Positions 1 through 12,020 of a stretch of DNA of 64,000 nucleotides are shown in pieces. A program made the translations under genes and the position numbers. This DNA comes from Corinectria fuckeliana (Eukaryota > Ascomycota > Sordariomycetes > Hypocreales > Nectriaceae): positions 62,001-126,000 of the forward strand of contig WPDH01000135.1 of the NCBI GenBank assembly GCA_019137255.1, written 5' to 3'. How positions within the stretch are numbered: position 1 is the stretch's first letter; each line of letters opens with the position of its first letter. The notes below the pieces were generated by a model that worked only from the letters and a program-made list of their open reading frames with translations, ran no database searches and was not told the origin of the DNA.

Positions 1-844
1 TGACCTCGGTCTTGGGAGTCTCCGTCACTTCGGTCTTGGTGCTTTCTGTAGCCTCAATTGCAGAAGTAGTTTCCTGAGCCTCAGTCACAGGACAAACGGT
101 GGTCGAGATAGCGATGGTCTCGGTGGTAACATGAGGCTTTGTTGGGCAGTTGGTCACCTCGGGAGCACAATGAGTAACGGTCCGGATCTGTGTGGTGTAA
201 ACAGTCGAAGTGGTGAGCTCCTGGGTTGTTCCGTTGGAGTGCTCAGAGGAGGGAGAAACAGTGGTGAGAGTTGTGGGTGTGTTCTGCGGCGGAGTCTCAT
301 ACACGTTCGATGTGGAGACTGTGGGATATGTTTGAGAACCTTCTGAGGGCGTTTCAGAGGGGGAAGAAGGAGTCTCATACACGTGCGATGTAGAGACTTC
401 TAGGGATGTCTGGGAGGTTTCCGAAGAAAGAATGGTGGGAGTTGTAGGCGTATTCTGGGGAGTCTGATACGCGGTCGATGTAGAGACTTCTTCGGATGCC
501 GGGGGGGCTTCCGAGGATTCCGTAGAGACCTCGGCCGTAGGTTGAGAGACAACCCCGGAGGCAACGGGGCAGACGGTGGTGGAGAGAGCGATGGTTTCGG
601 TAACGACATGAGGCTTCTCCGGGCAGTTAGTCACCGAAGCAGCACAGTGAGTAACGGTCCGGATTTGTGTGGTGTAAACAGTCGAAGTAGTGAACTCCTG
701 GGTAGAGACAGCCCCGACCAAGGTGGACGTTACTCCGACCTCTGGGTAGTCCGGCTTAGAGTCAACAGATGTTGTGTTGTACACCAGTGCGGAGGCGTTG
801 GCCACACCCGCAGCCAGGGCGGAAAAGACCACAAGGCCCTTCAT
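1..844 (-). CDS. Secreted Ser/Thr-rich cell-wall protein, 3' end outside window
   Basis: The frame is open without a stop from the ATG at 844 to the window edge, so only the first 281 residues are seen. The first 18 or so residues form a signal peptide (MKGLVVFSALAAGVANA). The rest is rich in Ser, Thr, Pro and Val. Two copies of a module occur, each with the pieces TSTVYTTQIRTVTHCA, a VTNCP segment and a TETIA-STTVCPV segment, so the cysteines are conserved within the module. Between them lie short repeats of the type STS-VYETP. This pattern is usual in fungal GPI-anchored or wall-matrix glycoproteins, probably heavily O-glycosylated. No catalytic domain is visible. A GPI signal would lie beyond the window, so anchoring is inferred only. 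Confidence 0.85.
   Translation of the reverse strand, partial: MKGLVVFSALAAGVANASALVYNTTSVDSKPDYPEVGVTSTLVGAVSTQEFTTSTVYTTQIRTVTHCAASVTNCPEKPHVVTETIALSTTVCPVASGVVSQPTAEVSTESSEAPPASEEVSTSTAYQTPQNTPTTPTILSSETSQTSLEVSTSHVYETPSSPSETPSEGSQTYPTVSTSNVYETPPQNTPTTLTTVSPSSEHSNGTTQELTTSTVYTTQIRTVTHCAPEVTNCPTKPHVTTETIAISTTVCPVTEAQETTSAIEATESTKTEVTETPKTEV
89..226. repeat. Direct repeat copy B inside the wall-protein gene
   Basis: About 138 bp closely similar to 567-703 in the same orientation. It encodes the second cysteine-containing module of the Ser/Thr-rich protein. Differences are scattered single bases, many at third codon positions, which fits an old internal duplication kept under selection. Confidence 0.75.
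567..703. repeat. Direct repeat copy A inside the wall-protein gene
   Basis: Partner of the repeat at 89-226. It encodes the N-terminal cysteine module (about residues 48-93) of the Ser/Thr-rich secreted protein. Confidence 0.75.
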
Positions 845-2603
845 GGTAACGATTGGTAAAAGAAAAATTGAGCGAGTGTGTGTTGAAAGGGTTGAAAGAT
901 GGGTGTTGTGCAAGGGTTGGAGGAGTAATGAGGGATGAACTAATTCGAAACGTTCGGAACGGAGACGTTTATAACAAGGGAGGATGAAAGCATCCTGATC
1001 CGCGTACTCGTTGTTTCCAACCGCCAACTCAGCTGTCAAGCCAACCAAACCGGGTCTGGCAATACGGGTTTCCGTAAATAGTCATCTGGTGTTGGCGATC
1101 TGCTGTTAAACGCCGGCTTGGCGATACGAGCGGTGGGTCGCGACGGGGCGGCCATGCAGCTCTCGTCAGCGACCAACCAATGCTTCCGACAGGGATATGG
1201 CAAGGAGACGAACAGGGCCGCAGAGCAGAAGCTGAGACCTGACGACTGCCAGTGTATGTGTGTATTTGCAGACCAGAACCCCGCGCGCTTGCTTAAGTGT
1301 TGCTCGTACATGCACGTAGAAGGGCAGAAGGGCCAGAAGGCACGTCATGCAAACCTCACTACTGGCCCATTACTGCCAAGTCGTATTATTGTACATTGAA
1401 GCAGGGGTTTGCTTGTCTGATAACGAAACTTGATTGAAGCCTTTTTTTGCCTATGGCTTCAAGACAGCTCTTCAAAACCAGCTCAAGGCCCGATTTCGCC
1501 CTGTACTGATTCTCACTCAGGTTTGCCAACTCCGTCACCAGCTGAGAAAACAGCCATGGCCAAGTTACGCGCCCAGAACTGACTCGGTCGCCAAAAGAGC
1601 CGCCGCAACACCAACGACAGCCTATCACAGCTCCGCATTTTGCAGATCCGGCGCAGCCGCCCAAATCGCCGGATATCCGGGAACGGCCCCCCCACCTCAG
1701 GCTCACTCGAAAGAGTGCAGCCATCAGTCGGTGAGGGTACGCATCTTCACCCATAGCGGCCCATCCATCACGCCAACTCGTCCTAAATTTAGGGCATCCC
1801 TTGCAGCTTGACCCACTGTTCCGCTGGTAGCTCGCTGCACCGCACGTCGTATTGGAGAACCAGGAGCATCTGGGCCAGTCATCTCAACTTGGTGGCGAGT
1901 CGCCTGATTTGCCGCCTAACCGGCCACGTTCGGATGGTAAAAAAGAGACAAGCTGCATTTTGACACTTTGACCAGTAATTTTCGTCTGGTCTATCCACAC
2001 AGAGTGACGAATCCACTGACGATGTGCTGACGTACTATTGCGGAGAAGCCCCTTTCATCAGTATTGACGCAATCATCATACAGCAGTAACGCCAGATCAT
2101 ACTGATAAGGAGGCATTCATTCTCGAGGTTGAGGCCCCAAAAACAGGCCAAGAGTGGGTGAGGGACTACTCAGGGGGAAAGGTGAGCAGAAAGCTGATGA
2201 TAGCTGAGCCAGCCACTAGGCCTTCTTACGACTTCGCCTGACTATAAGAGCCGTATGTAGAGCTTTCCACCCGGAGTTTTTCAAACAACCCTCCATTCGG
2301 GGTCCACTGTTTAGGCAAGCCCTAACGGCTTTCAACGGTTTGCGCGACGCGCCGTCCCTTGCCCTGACTTCCATTTGACGATAAATCAAGCAAACTGTCA
2401 AGGAAAGTTATCATTTTAATAGCATTGTGATCAATATCAGGCTAGTTGGGTTGGAACGTGGACAGTCAGATTCATGTGCAGCTCGTACGGGTTGATAAGA
2501 AGTGGAAGAGCTGACTCTATCGACGTGAGAAACCCCGTTTCGCTTTCTTCTGCTACTATTTTTGCTTACGAACATGACCCGATTTTTTACAGAAGGGTAA
2601 AAC
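845..2603. other. Intergenic, no gene recognised
   Basis: Upstream side of the wall-protein gene. A TATA-like GTTATAAAC on the minus strand at about 968-976 sits about 125 bp before its start codon. Open frames on both strands between 1036 and 1811 overlap each other, carry no family motif and show no intron structure. I see no supported gene. Confidence 0.6.
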
Positions 2604-2639
2604 TTGGTTCACCCGCTTTTAAAGCTGACCAGACATCAT

Positions 2640-2915
2640 AGGCTTAGTACCTTAATGCTTGGTAGCCTACGCATGACTGTGGACGAAACGTTGGATGATT
2701 ACACCGACTTCGGGAATGAAATCTTTGGGAAGCCGAGAAGTTTTCGCGCCAATCGGGTGTTAATTCTTTCCCTACCGACCAGATATTCCTCGCGCACAAC
2801 ACACCATGTAATCCTCTGAGCTCTGCTAGACGGCATGTCAAACCAACGTTCCGAGTCAACGATGGACAATGTCTGACTACGAAGAATCCAAGTCCCGTGA
2901 GAATCGTATTCGAAG
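2640..2915 (+). pseudogene. Patatin-like phospholipase relic
   Basis: The translation contains the run MLGSLRMTVDETLDDY followed by FGNEIFGKPRSF and then RYSSRTTHHVI. This order matches the stretch just after the nucleophile motif of fungal patatin-like phospholipases (LIAIMLGRLRMSVDEAL, then FGKPR, then YSSRTT). Pieces like DGQCL and ENRIRR follow in other frames. The GxSxG nucleophile region and the Asp-containing C-terminal half are absent, and stops interrupt the piece. It is a small degraded fragment, not a working enzyme. Confidence 0.6.
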
Positions 2916-5822
2916 GTAAGTAACTGGCTCATCGTCGATTATTTAAAGGCGACTTAGATCTTACAACACTATGGACAATGTTGTTTTGTATGCGACGCAT
3001 AAAGGGGTACACAGGTCTAAGGGCAGTCAACTAATTCTACATTTCAACAGCAAGTCAGTCAATACGTCAGATCGTAAGCTAGCTAGTCGGATCGCAAGCA
3101 GCTGTATAGAGTTACATTAAGTACGCCTTCCGCCGTCTTGATGATCTCCTTGAGTAGCAGGTTTGCCTGAGGGTGGAAGAATCCCTTTTAACCCTTTTTG
3201 GGGGACTGGAAGTTGGAGCTTATATGCATCGAGTCATCGCGGCTGTTTGCTCATGATGGTAATGCAGATTAACGGACGGACCTGGCCGTTCGTATTCACG
3301 TTTAACTACATTGACGACAAACTTCAACAATAGTACTACTACCTACTAGATAAATATAAGCTAGATTCTTAATAAACTTGAATAAATTCTAATCCATGGA
3401 GGCGAACTGCTCCTTGGTCGAGGGATAATGATAGGCGCCGAGGCTTTGAGCTTGTTAGCGTACGATTGATGCCTTATCAGTCGAGAGTGCTTGCTTCCTG
3501 CATGTCATTCTTTCGTAGTTGCAAGGCGTTTGTCACGGCGAGTGCTGCGACTCGTCAGCCCACTCCACAGTCTTGCGTCGCCGCCGCACCTGTTTTACCC
3601 ACCGGTGACGATTCCCGCAAATCACTATTACAAATATATTCTAGAAATAACCTGTATTACTTTACGACACAACAGTGCGGCATCTCGGCTCGCACTACGG
3701 GGTCGCCCTCGTTAGCCGCAAGCTTCTCTTCGAGCGTTCCTCCAGCACTCCTATCGGCGATGGGAAGTGGCCGCAGAAGCGCAGAAGTAGAAGGCCAAGA
3801 TGACGAATCGATTGCAGTATTCTATTCTGGACGAGTATGATTGCGTTGCCTTGCGGCGCCCGGTAGTCATCGTAGAGCGCGAAACACTTAACAAGAATCC
3901 AACTTTTGTTACCTACCCGGGAGACGGCGTCATGGGTCCGATGCCCGATGCCCGATGCCCGTCTCAATGGGATCCATTTTCTTGCCGCTCGTGCTAAGCC
4001 CAGACTGGTCCTGGAGGAGTCACGGTATCGCTAGGATGATACTAACTTGTCCACCCAACTTCTATCCCGCGTTTGTTACTTTAGTCCCTTTCGTAACGCG
4101 CTTTAGACTGTCACCCGCGTAAGTAGGTAGTGCGGTTTTGACCACTTCAAATCATTGAATGCTTTTGACCCAGCTGGATTGATCTATTGTTTATAATGCG
4201 AATTTCAATATTCCGGTATCTGGATGTGGGTTTTGCGTGGTAACGTAACTGAGCATGGAGACATCTCTGCAGATCACCCCCAGCCTCTAGACCAGCATTG
4301 TTAGCATTAGTCTCGAAGATTCGGAAAACCGCGACCATGATACCCAGAACCTAAAATACATTCTCGTGGTAGGAGTGCGCTACAATGCAAACACAACAGG
4401 CCGAGAAAAAAATGCGTACCCTAGAGGCGAAAGAAAAAGGAGATATGAATCGGGATTGCTTGCGCTAGAGAGCGATCACGAGAAGCACTTTGAACAGGAA
4501 GAAGCTGCAGCGACAACTTGGTCACCTGAAAGAGGGATTGAAAAAGAGTCTCTAGGAAAGCTGGCAATGAGATTAACCGAAGAAAAAAGCATGTCCCTCG
4601 ACTAACTCGTAGGCGTTCACCTTAAGTAGTCAGCCTGATTAATAGATGGCTAGCGTCCAAACATTCACATGGCACTACGTTGTATGAGATCTAGGAGAAG
4701 ACTATGATGTAGATCAACACTTTCGAAGTAGTAGACTGGATCGATTCAACTGCTGAAGAGCCGTCAAATTTCGACGTGAGTGCAGATACATAGCGAGGGG
4801 AGGGATTCGTTGTCGATGCGGATCACGCATCACCAAAACGTGCGAGATTACGAGACCATTTGAAGCAGAGCATAGCGCGGTGATTAAACGCGGAATTAAA
4901 AGGCGGCCAAGGATCAAATTATGGAAATGCTCGATGATAGGCGAAGCTCGAATCATCGCCCTCCCTATGAAAGCCGGACTTGGGGTTGTTGGCTGGAGAA
5001 CTTGGATGGTCTTGTGCTTTTATCGCATATGGCACCATTGAAAAGTCTGACGACTCGAAACGGAGATTTTGCTTTTGCTTTTGCGTAGCTAGCTTGTTAT
5101 GTACTATTCCGGCTGCCACTGCCCGGATTGAGGGAGATATCGTCCGCTGGCAAACGGGTTTGAAGTCGGCAATTCAGTTATTGAACCCTACTTATTGCTC
5201 ACCCCTATTCCCGGGATAATTGACATGGATCGCGGCAGTTAGAAGCATCTTAAATGCCAAAACCTCTCCGCTTCTTCAGACGCTTCCCCAAAATGCCCAC
5301 GAACGTCTCTCAAAACACAAGCCTCTTCTTACGTTGCGAAATTGGCCCAACCCCACAAACGGCGGGGATCTGCGGGGGAGCTAAGGTTGTCCGTCTGGCG
5401 CGGACCTCGAAACGCCCGGGGTAGTTCTGGACTTGAATACACGTCGGGTGGCTATTAGCTAAGACGCTCCTGTCCGGCCCTCGGTTCGCTCTGGTTCTGG
5501 CGCGGACTTTCCGGGAGTCTGAGCAATCCATTACGCCAGCATGCAGTCCAGACCCGGATGATTATCTTGATCATATCCAGACGGGAGCCCTGATGCGGGG
5601 CGGTCTGGGGTAACACTCTATTTTACTTTCTTGTGACCTCCCAAACATTTAGGTAACCATTACCTAAAATGCCTATTGCTGAGAGGGAAAATCTATTCTG
5701 CTGAAGGGTTGTGAATTGAGCCGGCATAGTGTATAAGCACGAGAGCCAAGTCGCTCTCAGAAGAACAGCATAGTAGTAGAGCCAAGCAGCTATCGCGGTT
5801 GTCTACGTTGATCTCTACACAA
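2916..5822. other. Long intergenic region, no gene recognised
   Basis: A mix of AT-rich stretches (for example 3330-3400) and moderate-GC DNA. Open frames at 3466-3840, 3695-3967 and 4366-4605 have no recognisable domain and poor codon bias. A short tandem repeat of the unit GATGCCC occurs near 3941-3960. The last few hundred bases are presumably the promoter of the transporter gene starting at 5823. Confidence 0.55.
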
Positions 5823-6790
5823 ATGGCGTCCAAACGTGATGAAGAATGCATGTCAATGCCCGTCTCGACTACTTCGACCCTGGGCGATCGAATCGGGAAC
5901 CCTGTAAGAGAACTCACTCCTTTATCCTGCTACCTGTGCACATCTCGGGCAAGATGGACAACGCGTACTGATACCAATGTCTAAAGGCACCGCTAGCTAT
6001 GGCGGTGTTAGCCACGACCCTCCTGACCCTGTCGTTGTCTATGATGGGCTTCCGGGGCGTTGAAACGCAGACTGTCTTCATTGCCAACCTCTGCTTCGCC
6101 GCTGGCGTAGGCATGCTTATCTCGGCTCAATGGGAGATGGTCAGAGGCAACACGTTTGGTTACACGTCACTCAGCGCTTTTGGTTCGTCATTCCTGGGCT
6201 CTTATTCCCCGTTGTTCTAGTTAGCATGGCGAACTTTCACTAACTCCTTCTCAAAAGGTTTGTTCTACGGCGGATATGGCGTCATTCTGGCCCCGTCTCT
6301 TGATGTTCTTGAGTCGTACGGTGGTGCAACTGCCGAGTACCACAATGCGCTAGGGTTCTTCGTTCTTAGTAAGTTACTCTAGAGGAGGTTCAATTCCCAG
6401 GGAGCTGACATATTCGTATAGTCTCGGCGGTCCTGGATGTCTTCTTCATGATCGCGTCCCTGCCGATGTAAATGGTCCCTAGGCTCACCTCCCAATGAAA
6501 TTGGATTCTCTAATGTCTGTCGCTAGTAACCTGGTTTCTTTTGGCATTTTCACCACCATTGAGCTTTGCTTTTCTCTTGACGCGGCGTCTTACTTTGCTC
6601 TTGCTGATGGAAAAGCCAATGTCGCAAAGGCACTCATGAAAGCCGCTAGAGCTTTTAGTTTCATCTCTAGGCTATTAGGCTATTAGGCTATTACAGCTGC
6701 GCCGCCTCCATGTGCCAAGATGCACTGCCCTTCTCCCTCCCAGTTGGAGACACGTCGCGATTCTTCCGGAAATACCGAAAGACGGCATAG
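5823..6790 (+). CDS. GPR1/FUN34/YaaH acetate transporter family, C-terminus frame-shifted
   Basis: Plasma-membrane acetate/ammonium transporter family (Ady2/AcpA-like). Exons 5823-5903, 5987-6182, 6258-6368, 6422-6467 and 6527-6686 join in frame with GT-AG introns of 52-83 nt. Family features in order are GDRIGNP just before intron 1, the first helix with MGFRGVETQTVFI, AQWEMVRGNTFGYT, GLFYGGYGVILAPS, a FFMIASLP helix and CFSLDAASYFALADG near the end. Translation stops at TAG 6684-6686, just after SRLLGY. Directly downstream a different frame continues to 6788-6790 with CQDALPFSLPVGDTSRFF, the normal family tail. The shift coincides with three tandem copies of GGCTATTA at 6670-6693; two copies would restore the frame. 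It may be a truncated allele, a pseudogene or an assembly error. The start is the ATG at 5823. Confidence 0.85.
6670..6693. repeat. 8-bp tandem repeat (3 x GGCTATTA) in last exon
   Basis: Three perfect copies, the unit not being a multiple of three. It lies exactly where the transporter frame is lost. Removing one copy joins SRLLGYY to the conserved C-terminal tail. Confidence 0.85.
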
Positions 6791-6977
6791 AAAACAGACT
6801 TGAACGAAGAAAGATTGAACTCAGCCGCAAATGGAGAAAACAGGTATCTAGGTCAGATTCAGGGCGAACAGAGGAGCTCACACAGCACGAGTAAAAAGGC
6901 TTGCGTATATAACAATGATGGACTGACAACAACTAATTGTCTACGCAGGGAGTTCAGGATAAGCCAACGAACATACA

Positions 6978-8689
6978 CTATGTAGGATAGATAAAAAAGG
7001 GATTTTCCAAATCAGTCAAATCCAACATGGCGATTTCAACCTTCCGGCGCACCAAACCCCCAGCTTCATCGCGTTGCTCCACCTCGCCGAGTTCATGCTC
7101 TCGCTTCTCCTCCTCACTCAGCCCCGCCGCCCAGGCCCTGCGGCTGGCGTTTCTTCGCTTCAGGATGAGCCGGATCCAGAACAGAATCAAGGGCGTGCCG
7201 ATCCAGCTGACGACAATCTGCGCGATCCAAGCCCCGTAGTAGCGCGGCGCATCGCGCGGAACCCAGATCTGAGGCGATATCAGGTTCGCGACGCTGTAGC
7301 CGAGCATGAACATGACGTTGCGCGTGAGCTTCTTGGTGTAGCCCGCGGAAGACGAGGTTGCCCAGCCCAGGGCGATGATGTACGTGTTCCCGTACGTGTG
7401 GCCGGCGAGGAGCAGGCATGCTAACATGGCAAGCTTTTGGTCCCAGTCGATGGCCACCATGCCGATGCCTCCCGCAGTAGCAGGCAGACACCAAACAAGC
7501 CCGTGGAGCGCAAGGTTGGACGGCCACCATTTGAGAGCAAAGGTACCGACGAGGCAGACAATGACACCGAACCCGCCGCCTGCTGCAGCCACGAGCGTCG
7601 AGCCTAGACTGGTGACTCCGAGCGCCTTGGTGATTAGGTTCTGCTGCCCGTACGTCAGGTTGTTCGACATCATGAGCGTAAAGGCCTGCAAGCAGAACAG
7701 CCACGAGACAGGGTCCCTGAGAGTCTCGAGGCACTGGGACCTTTTGAACTGCTTCTGCTCGATGGAGCTCTGGCTCGATTCATGAACGCGCTGGATGGCG
7801 TGGACCTTCTCCTCCAGCGTCAGAAACTTTGCGTCGGCTGGGTTGTTGGGATAGTAGAACCACACGACGATCGAAAGCAACACAGAAACGCCACCGGTGA
7901 TGATCATGAAAAGTTTCCAGGGCAAAACGTGGCTGTGGCTCCAGAGCAAGCCATAGGATATAAACGCTGCGCAGATGGGGGCGGCCGCTGATGTGACCCA
8001 TAAGAACGGCTGGAGAAACGACTGCTCGTGGCGATTGAAGAACATGCTGATAGTCATCTCCATTGCCGGGACGACGACAGACTCGCTGGCACCCAGGAGC
8101 AGCCGAAGCACAACGAGTCCGGCGTATGTTGTCGCTGCGCAGTGTAGGAGTACGGTGGCACCCCACAAGAAGATGAGGCCAGCAACAAACTTCCCAAAAG
8201 GCAGTTTCTGCATGGCATAGTGCCCGGGCCATTGCGCGGCGAGATACCCTATGATGATTGACAACAGTTAGACAGGGGTTCCGGGTACTAAGTTTCCGAC
8301 TAGGCATCGCTCACCAACGTAGAAGAATGTGCCAAGGTTGTTGTACTGAGCTTTGCTGATGCCAGTCTCCTCGAATAGTCCCAGGATGGCAGCGTATCCG
8401 AGAGTTGATTTATCAATCTGAACATTTCAGCCCAGTTTCCTTCACGTTAGAGTAGATGACTTACAAACAAGAGCAAGTTGATGGCTGAAAGCAAGCCCAT
8501 GACATGGAGGTACAGTTTCCGTCGAAGTAGCTTTTCCTTTTCAGGGGTCAGGGGACCAAAATCCCCTCCATGCTCTTCGATGATTCGCAACGTTTCATCG
8601 GCGTACTTTTCTGAGACAACAGTCGTTTCCCCCGCAGTGTCCTGGGCACTGTCCTGGGCGCTGACCTTGACATCCTCGTTGGTACCCAT
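6978..8689 (-). CDS. MFS permease, Dal5/allantoate (anion:cation symporter) type
   Basis: Three exons, 8689-8465, 8417-8315 and 8248-6978, give 532 residues, a normal length for the family. The cytosolic N-terminus ends in LTPEKEKLLRRKLYLHVM, then helices begin. FIDKSTLGYAA-ILGLFEETG and YNNLGTFFYVGYLAAQWPGH are the usual first-loop motifs of Dal5/TNA1-like carriers of organic anions and vitamins. GASESVVVPAMEMTI, the IITGGVSVLLSIVVWFYYP hinge, PRYYGAWIAQIVVSW and the ending LDLTDLENPFF also fit. The substrate cannot be read from sequence. Intron positions and phases match those of the gene at 48551-50255, so the two are paralogues. It converges on the acetate-transporter gene upstream, with under 200 bp between the two. 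Confidence 0.92.
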
Positions 8690-11600
8690 GGCCGGTCTCT
8701 AAGCTGGTACAGCTCTTGGACAGAAAGTGTTGATTGACGTGAGAGAAAAACCACAAAGAGTACCGCGCATGTCAGACAAGGAGAACAGGTTCCAATTATT
8801 AGCAGCGTGGCCGACACAGCTTTAATACGGCAGGTAAGAGCAATATGCGCCCATTGTCACGCCAGGAAATGTGGACTCGGCATAAGCTTTCCAAGGAACT
8901 ACGCGGACTGCGCTGTCTAAATTTCTCATTGGCCTTTGCTTGCTGCTTCTCGTGCCGTTGCAGTTCATGGTGACAGTGGGGGGACCTCTTGCGTGATTGC
9001 AGATGCTCAGATCTCAACGTGGGTTCTGGGTTGCTGGCCCACTAAGAGATCATTGGATGTCAGCCGAGTGGTTCGGAAATCACCCACTGCCTACGTAGGG
9101 TCGTAAGCAAACGGACGTCTTAGCGGGGCGTCAATGATGCCACATCCGAGCTCGGAGTCATTATGGGATTTTGATAATGCCAAGGCTAATCTCTCCCCAT
9201 AAGCAGGTTCAACAACACGGTTTCTTTGGTCATCATTCGAATTTGGCGTCCATCTGGAAGGCAGGCATCTGCAGCTGGTATTCGAATGTCTTTAAGCGTC
9301 GGCCTTATATGTATACACAAGTCCACCTCAGACAAACAGCTGACTGGGTGGATTTCAGCATAACGGTAGTATAACAGTCGGCTCCTATCGCGAACCGGCA
9401 GATCTGGGTTTCCGACTGGCAGTGTACCTGATCGCTATAAGGATGACGCATGATAGATCCACGGGGTTGAACACGTCGTCACTCTTCCAGAATTCGTACT
9501 TGGCTTCCCAATAGTCACTGGAACGAGAACGATAGTGGTGCTATAGATCCTTCTTGGGGGTTACATGATTTTCGAACAAAATATTTGCTCTTTGAACCCG
9601 TGATCACTGTGTTAACCAGCAGTAGTAGGTCGACGGTAATCTAAAGCCAGAAACATTGCATCCCGGAAGCGTACGTTAGCATACTAGATGCTGACTGTCC
9701 CCTCGTACGTGGCGAGAAAAAAGCAAACAGCACGTCGCATCCAGCTCATTTCACGTTGGCTGTTCTCTAGAGCTGGGATTTGGCGATTGCAAGATGACGG
9801 TCTTCAAAGCGCTAAGATGTACAAGCAGACTATACGAGCCCCTTACACAATACATGATCTCGGGTTGTTATTGATGAGTCTCGACAAATAGGACATCTAG
9901 AAAGACTTATTGTAAATAATCAAGTTGCCAATCTCTCCTATATCGAGATAAACACTCATTCATACCCTCAGATCCCAAGCTGCTTGACCCGGAGATAGCG
10001 CTTGATGTGCAGTAGCAACAAGGTTAGCAACAGTAATAGCCAGACGCACAGCATATATATTCCAGTAAGAATCTTCCGATCTTGGCCTAATCATGGGGCG
10101 ACTCGTGCCCAAGACAACGGAGCTAACGAGATAAAGCTTGCAGGGAATCACTGGAAATGTGGTCCTCAAGGCGAATATGCGGGCGGGCGATTTTATACGA
10201 CTATAAACGATTCCTGAGTTTTACACAGTCTACTACCTATTCAAGTGGTTAGCAACATGAAAGATGCCGGTCCGCATCTCGGTTTAGAAACATTATTACC
10301 TGTAAAGGGCCAGAAACTCGAAACAGTTAAAAGAGGCGGGCGACATAGGGTCGGGAAGCGGAAACAATCAGGATGTAGGACCGGGCGTAGAGAAGACGAT
10401 ACTGGGGGCGGTATTGACCAGGATTGATGGACACCCATGTCCTTCCATCTGACAGCAGGGCAGGGATAATGCCAATCACAGGTGAAATTTTCGTCGCCAG
10501 TTTACGGACATCAAGACGTCTCCAGAACGATGAAGCGGCAGAGGCCCTTGGGAAATTCAGGGGACTTACTGATCGTGAAGATCTCCCCTACAAAGGCCAG
10601 GTTCACTATGAACACTATGAACATGAGCCATGCGGTGACGCTAGAGATGACAAGGTCAAGCCCGAGCCATGCTGGCAGTTCTCTCGGCCCCGCAGCGGTT
10701 GCCGGATCACTCCTTGAGAGTGGGATTTAATTGGGATATCCCCCTCTGGCGGAATTGCTAGTGCCGACCTTTCTACAGGCACAATGATGTCTTTTCGTCC
10801 AGTTGTACGTCTGGACTCTTTGAGTAGGTACTTGTGAGTGGGATTGAGGGAATTGGGAAGAGGAATAGCCAAGCTAGACCAAGGGATAAAACACGTAAAC
10901 AGGTGTGGCACAGCAAAAGGATCCCCCCGATGCGCCCAGACTAGACTTGATCAAGACACGATGACTGTTTCAGCTTAACTTTATGCCCGCTCACTCTTCC
11001 TTCAGTTTCCCGCGCACATCTAGACTACGGTCTATGGTCAAGTTATGCGGATATGATTGCATCTAGAACATGGCCACGAGACAGAATCTTGACAGCACTT
11101 TGCAACTCATCCACTTTTTCTTGTTGCATTCTGGGGACCTCATCGCCTATTTCTACGTCCAGGCCCTACTTTTAGCCAATGCTCACCCATGGGACGACAG
11201 TTAGCGCCAGGCGTCGTTTCTAAATCATCCACCACCCCATGCTCGCCGTGGCGGAGAACCTTCTCTATTCGAGCTACACCGAAACTAATCTCGTTCCCAG
11301 GACTATACCAAGACTCTGCTATCTTGAACTGGAGTGCTATCGGTCGATCTGCGAGTGCAGGCCTTGACATGAAACTCGCAACGAAGGAAATGTTACAAAC
11401 TGCTTGCATCTCATTCGCCGAGGCAGCAGACTTGCGGGGATCGTTTCGAGTGCCCAGCGTTGCCAATCGCAAGGGAGTCATTCGAAGCGACAGCACGGCG
11501 CGTGCCATTGGCGGGCGTAGCAAACGACGGCGACCAGGTTTATCCGAAACAATACGGTGACGCTTCGAAGACGCTTGGGTCGGAGAGGCTCGAAAATATC

Positions 11601-12020
11601 CTTGGTGGGAGAATCGCTAGCTCCCGGTCTGGCAAGGCGGACCCCGGCTTATCCTGTCTCCATCCCTTGATATTAAAGGAAGCTTACTTGAACTAGGTCC
11701 GACACACCGTCTGGGCAATGTCAAGCTATGCTGTTTTGGGGGGGTTCCGTCCCTGGGAGGATCCGGCCAGAGACAGATATAACTACAAGAGCCGCGTCGT
11801 GAGAGAGAGAGAGACTCTTCCATCGAACATTGAGTCGCATCTTCACTGCATTGTTTTTCTTTCGAGTTGCCGCGAGCACGGTGCTTTTTCTTTCGTTTCT
11901 TGCCCTTCTGACCCTGGTGGTCGTTCATTCTCTAGCATCCACTCGTTTTCACGTCGAGCCGTTCCTTTACACGCTCGTCTTAGTATTCGAGATCTCACCC
12001 AACTTGAAGCATCCTCAACC
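8690..12020. other. Long intergenic region with one possible membrane-protein fragment
   Basis: No convincing gene. On the minus strand at about 10570-10730 one frame reads LPAWLGLDLVISSVTAW followed by LMFIVFIVNLAFVGEIF, which looks like two hydrophobic helices, but it is flanked by stops. Frames at 11140-11560 on both strands overlap and match nothing I know. A GA-rich run at about 11802-11815 lies in the probable 5' leader of the cellobiose dehydrogenase gene. Confidence 0.5.

Noticed and set aside
3943..3961. GATGCCC tandem repeat
   Set aside because: Only about three short copies; not a CRISPR or satellite array.
4366..4605. 79-codon charged open frame
   Set aside because: No motif, no homologous pattern, poor codon bias for this genome.
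11140..11560. Overlapping 120-codon frames on both strands
   Set aside because: Neither strand shows a family motif; mutual shadows in non-coding DNA are likely.
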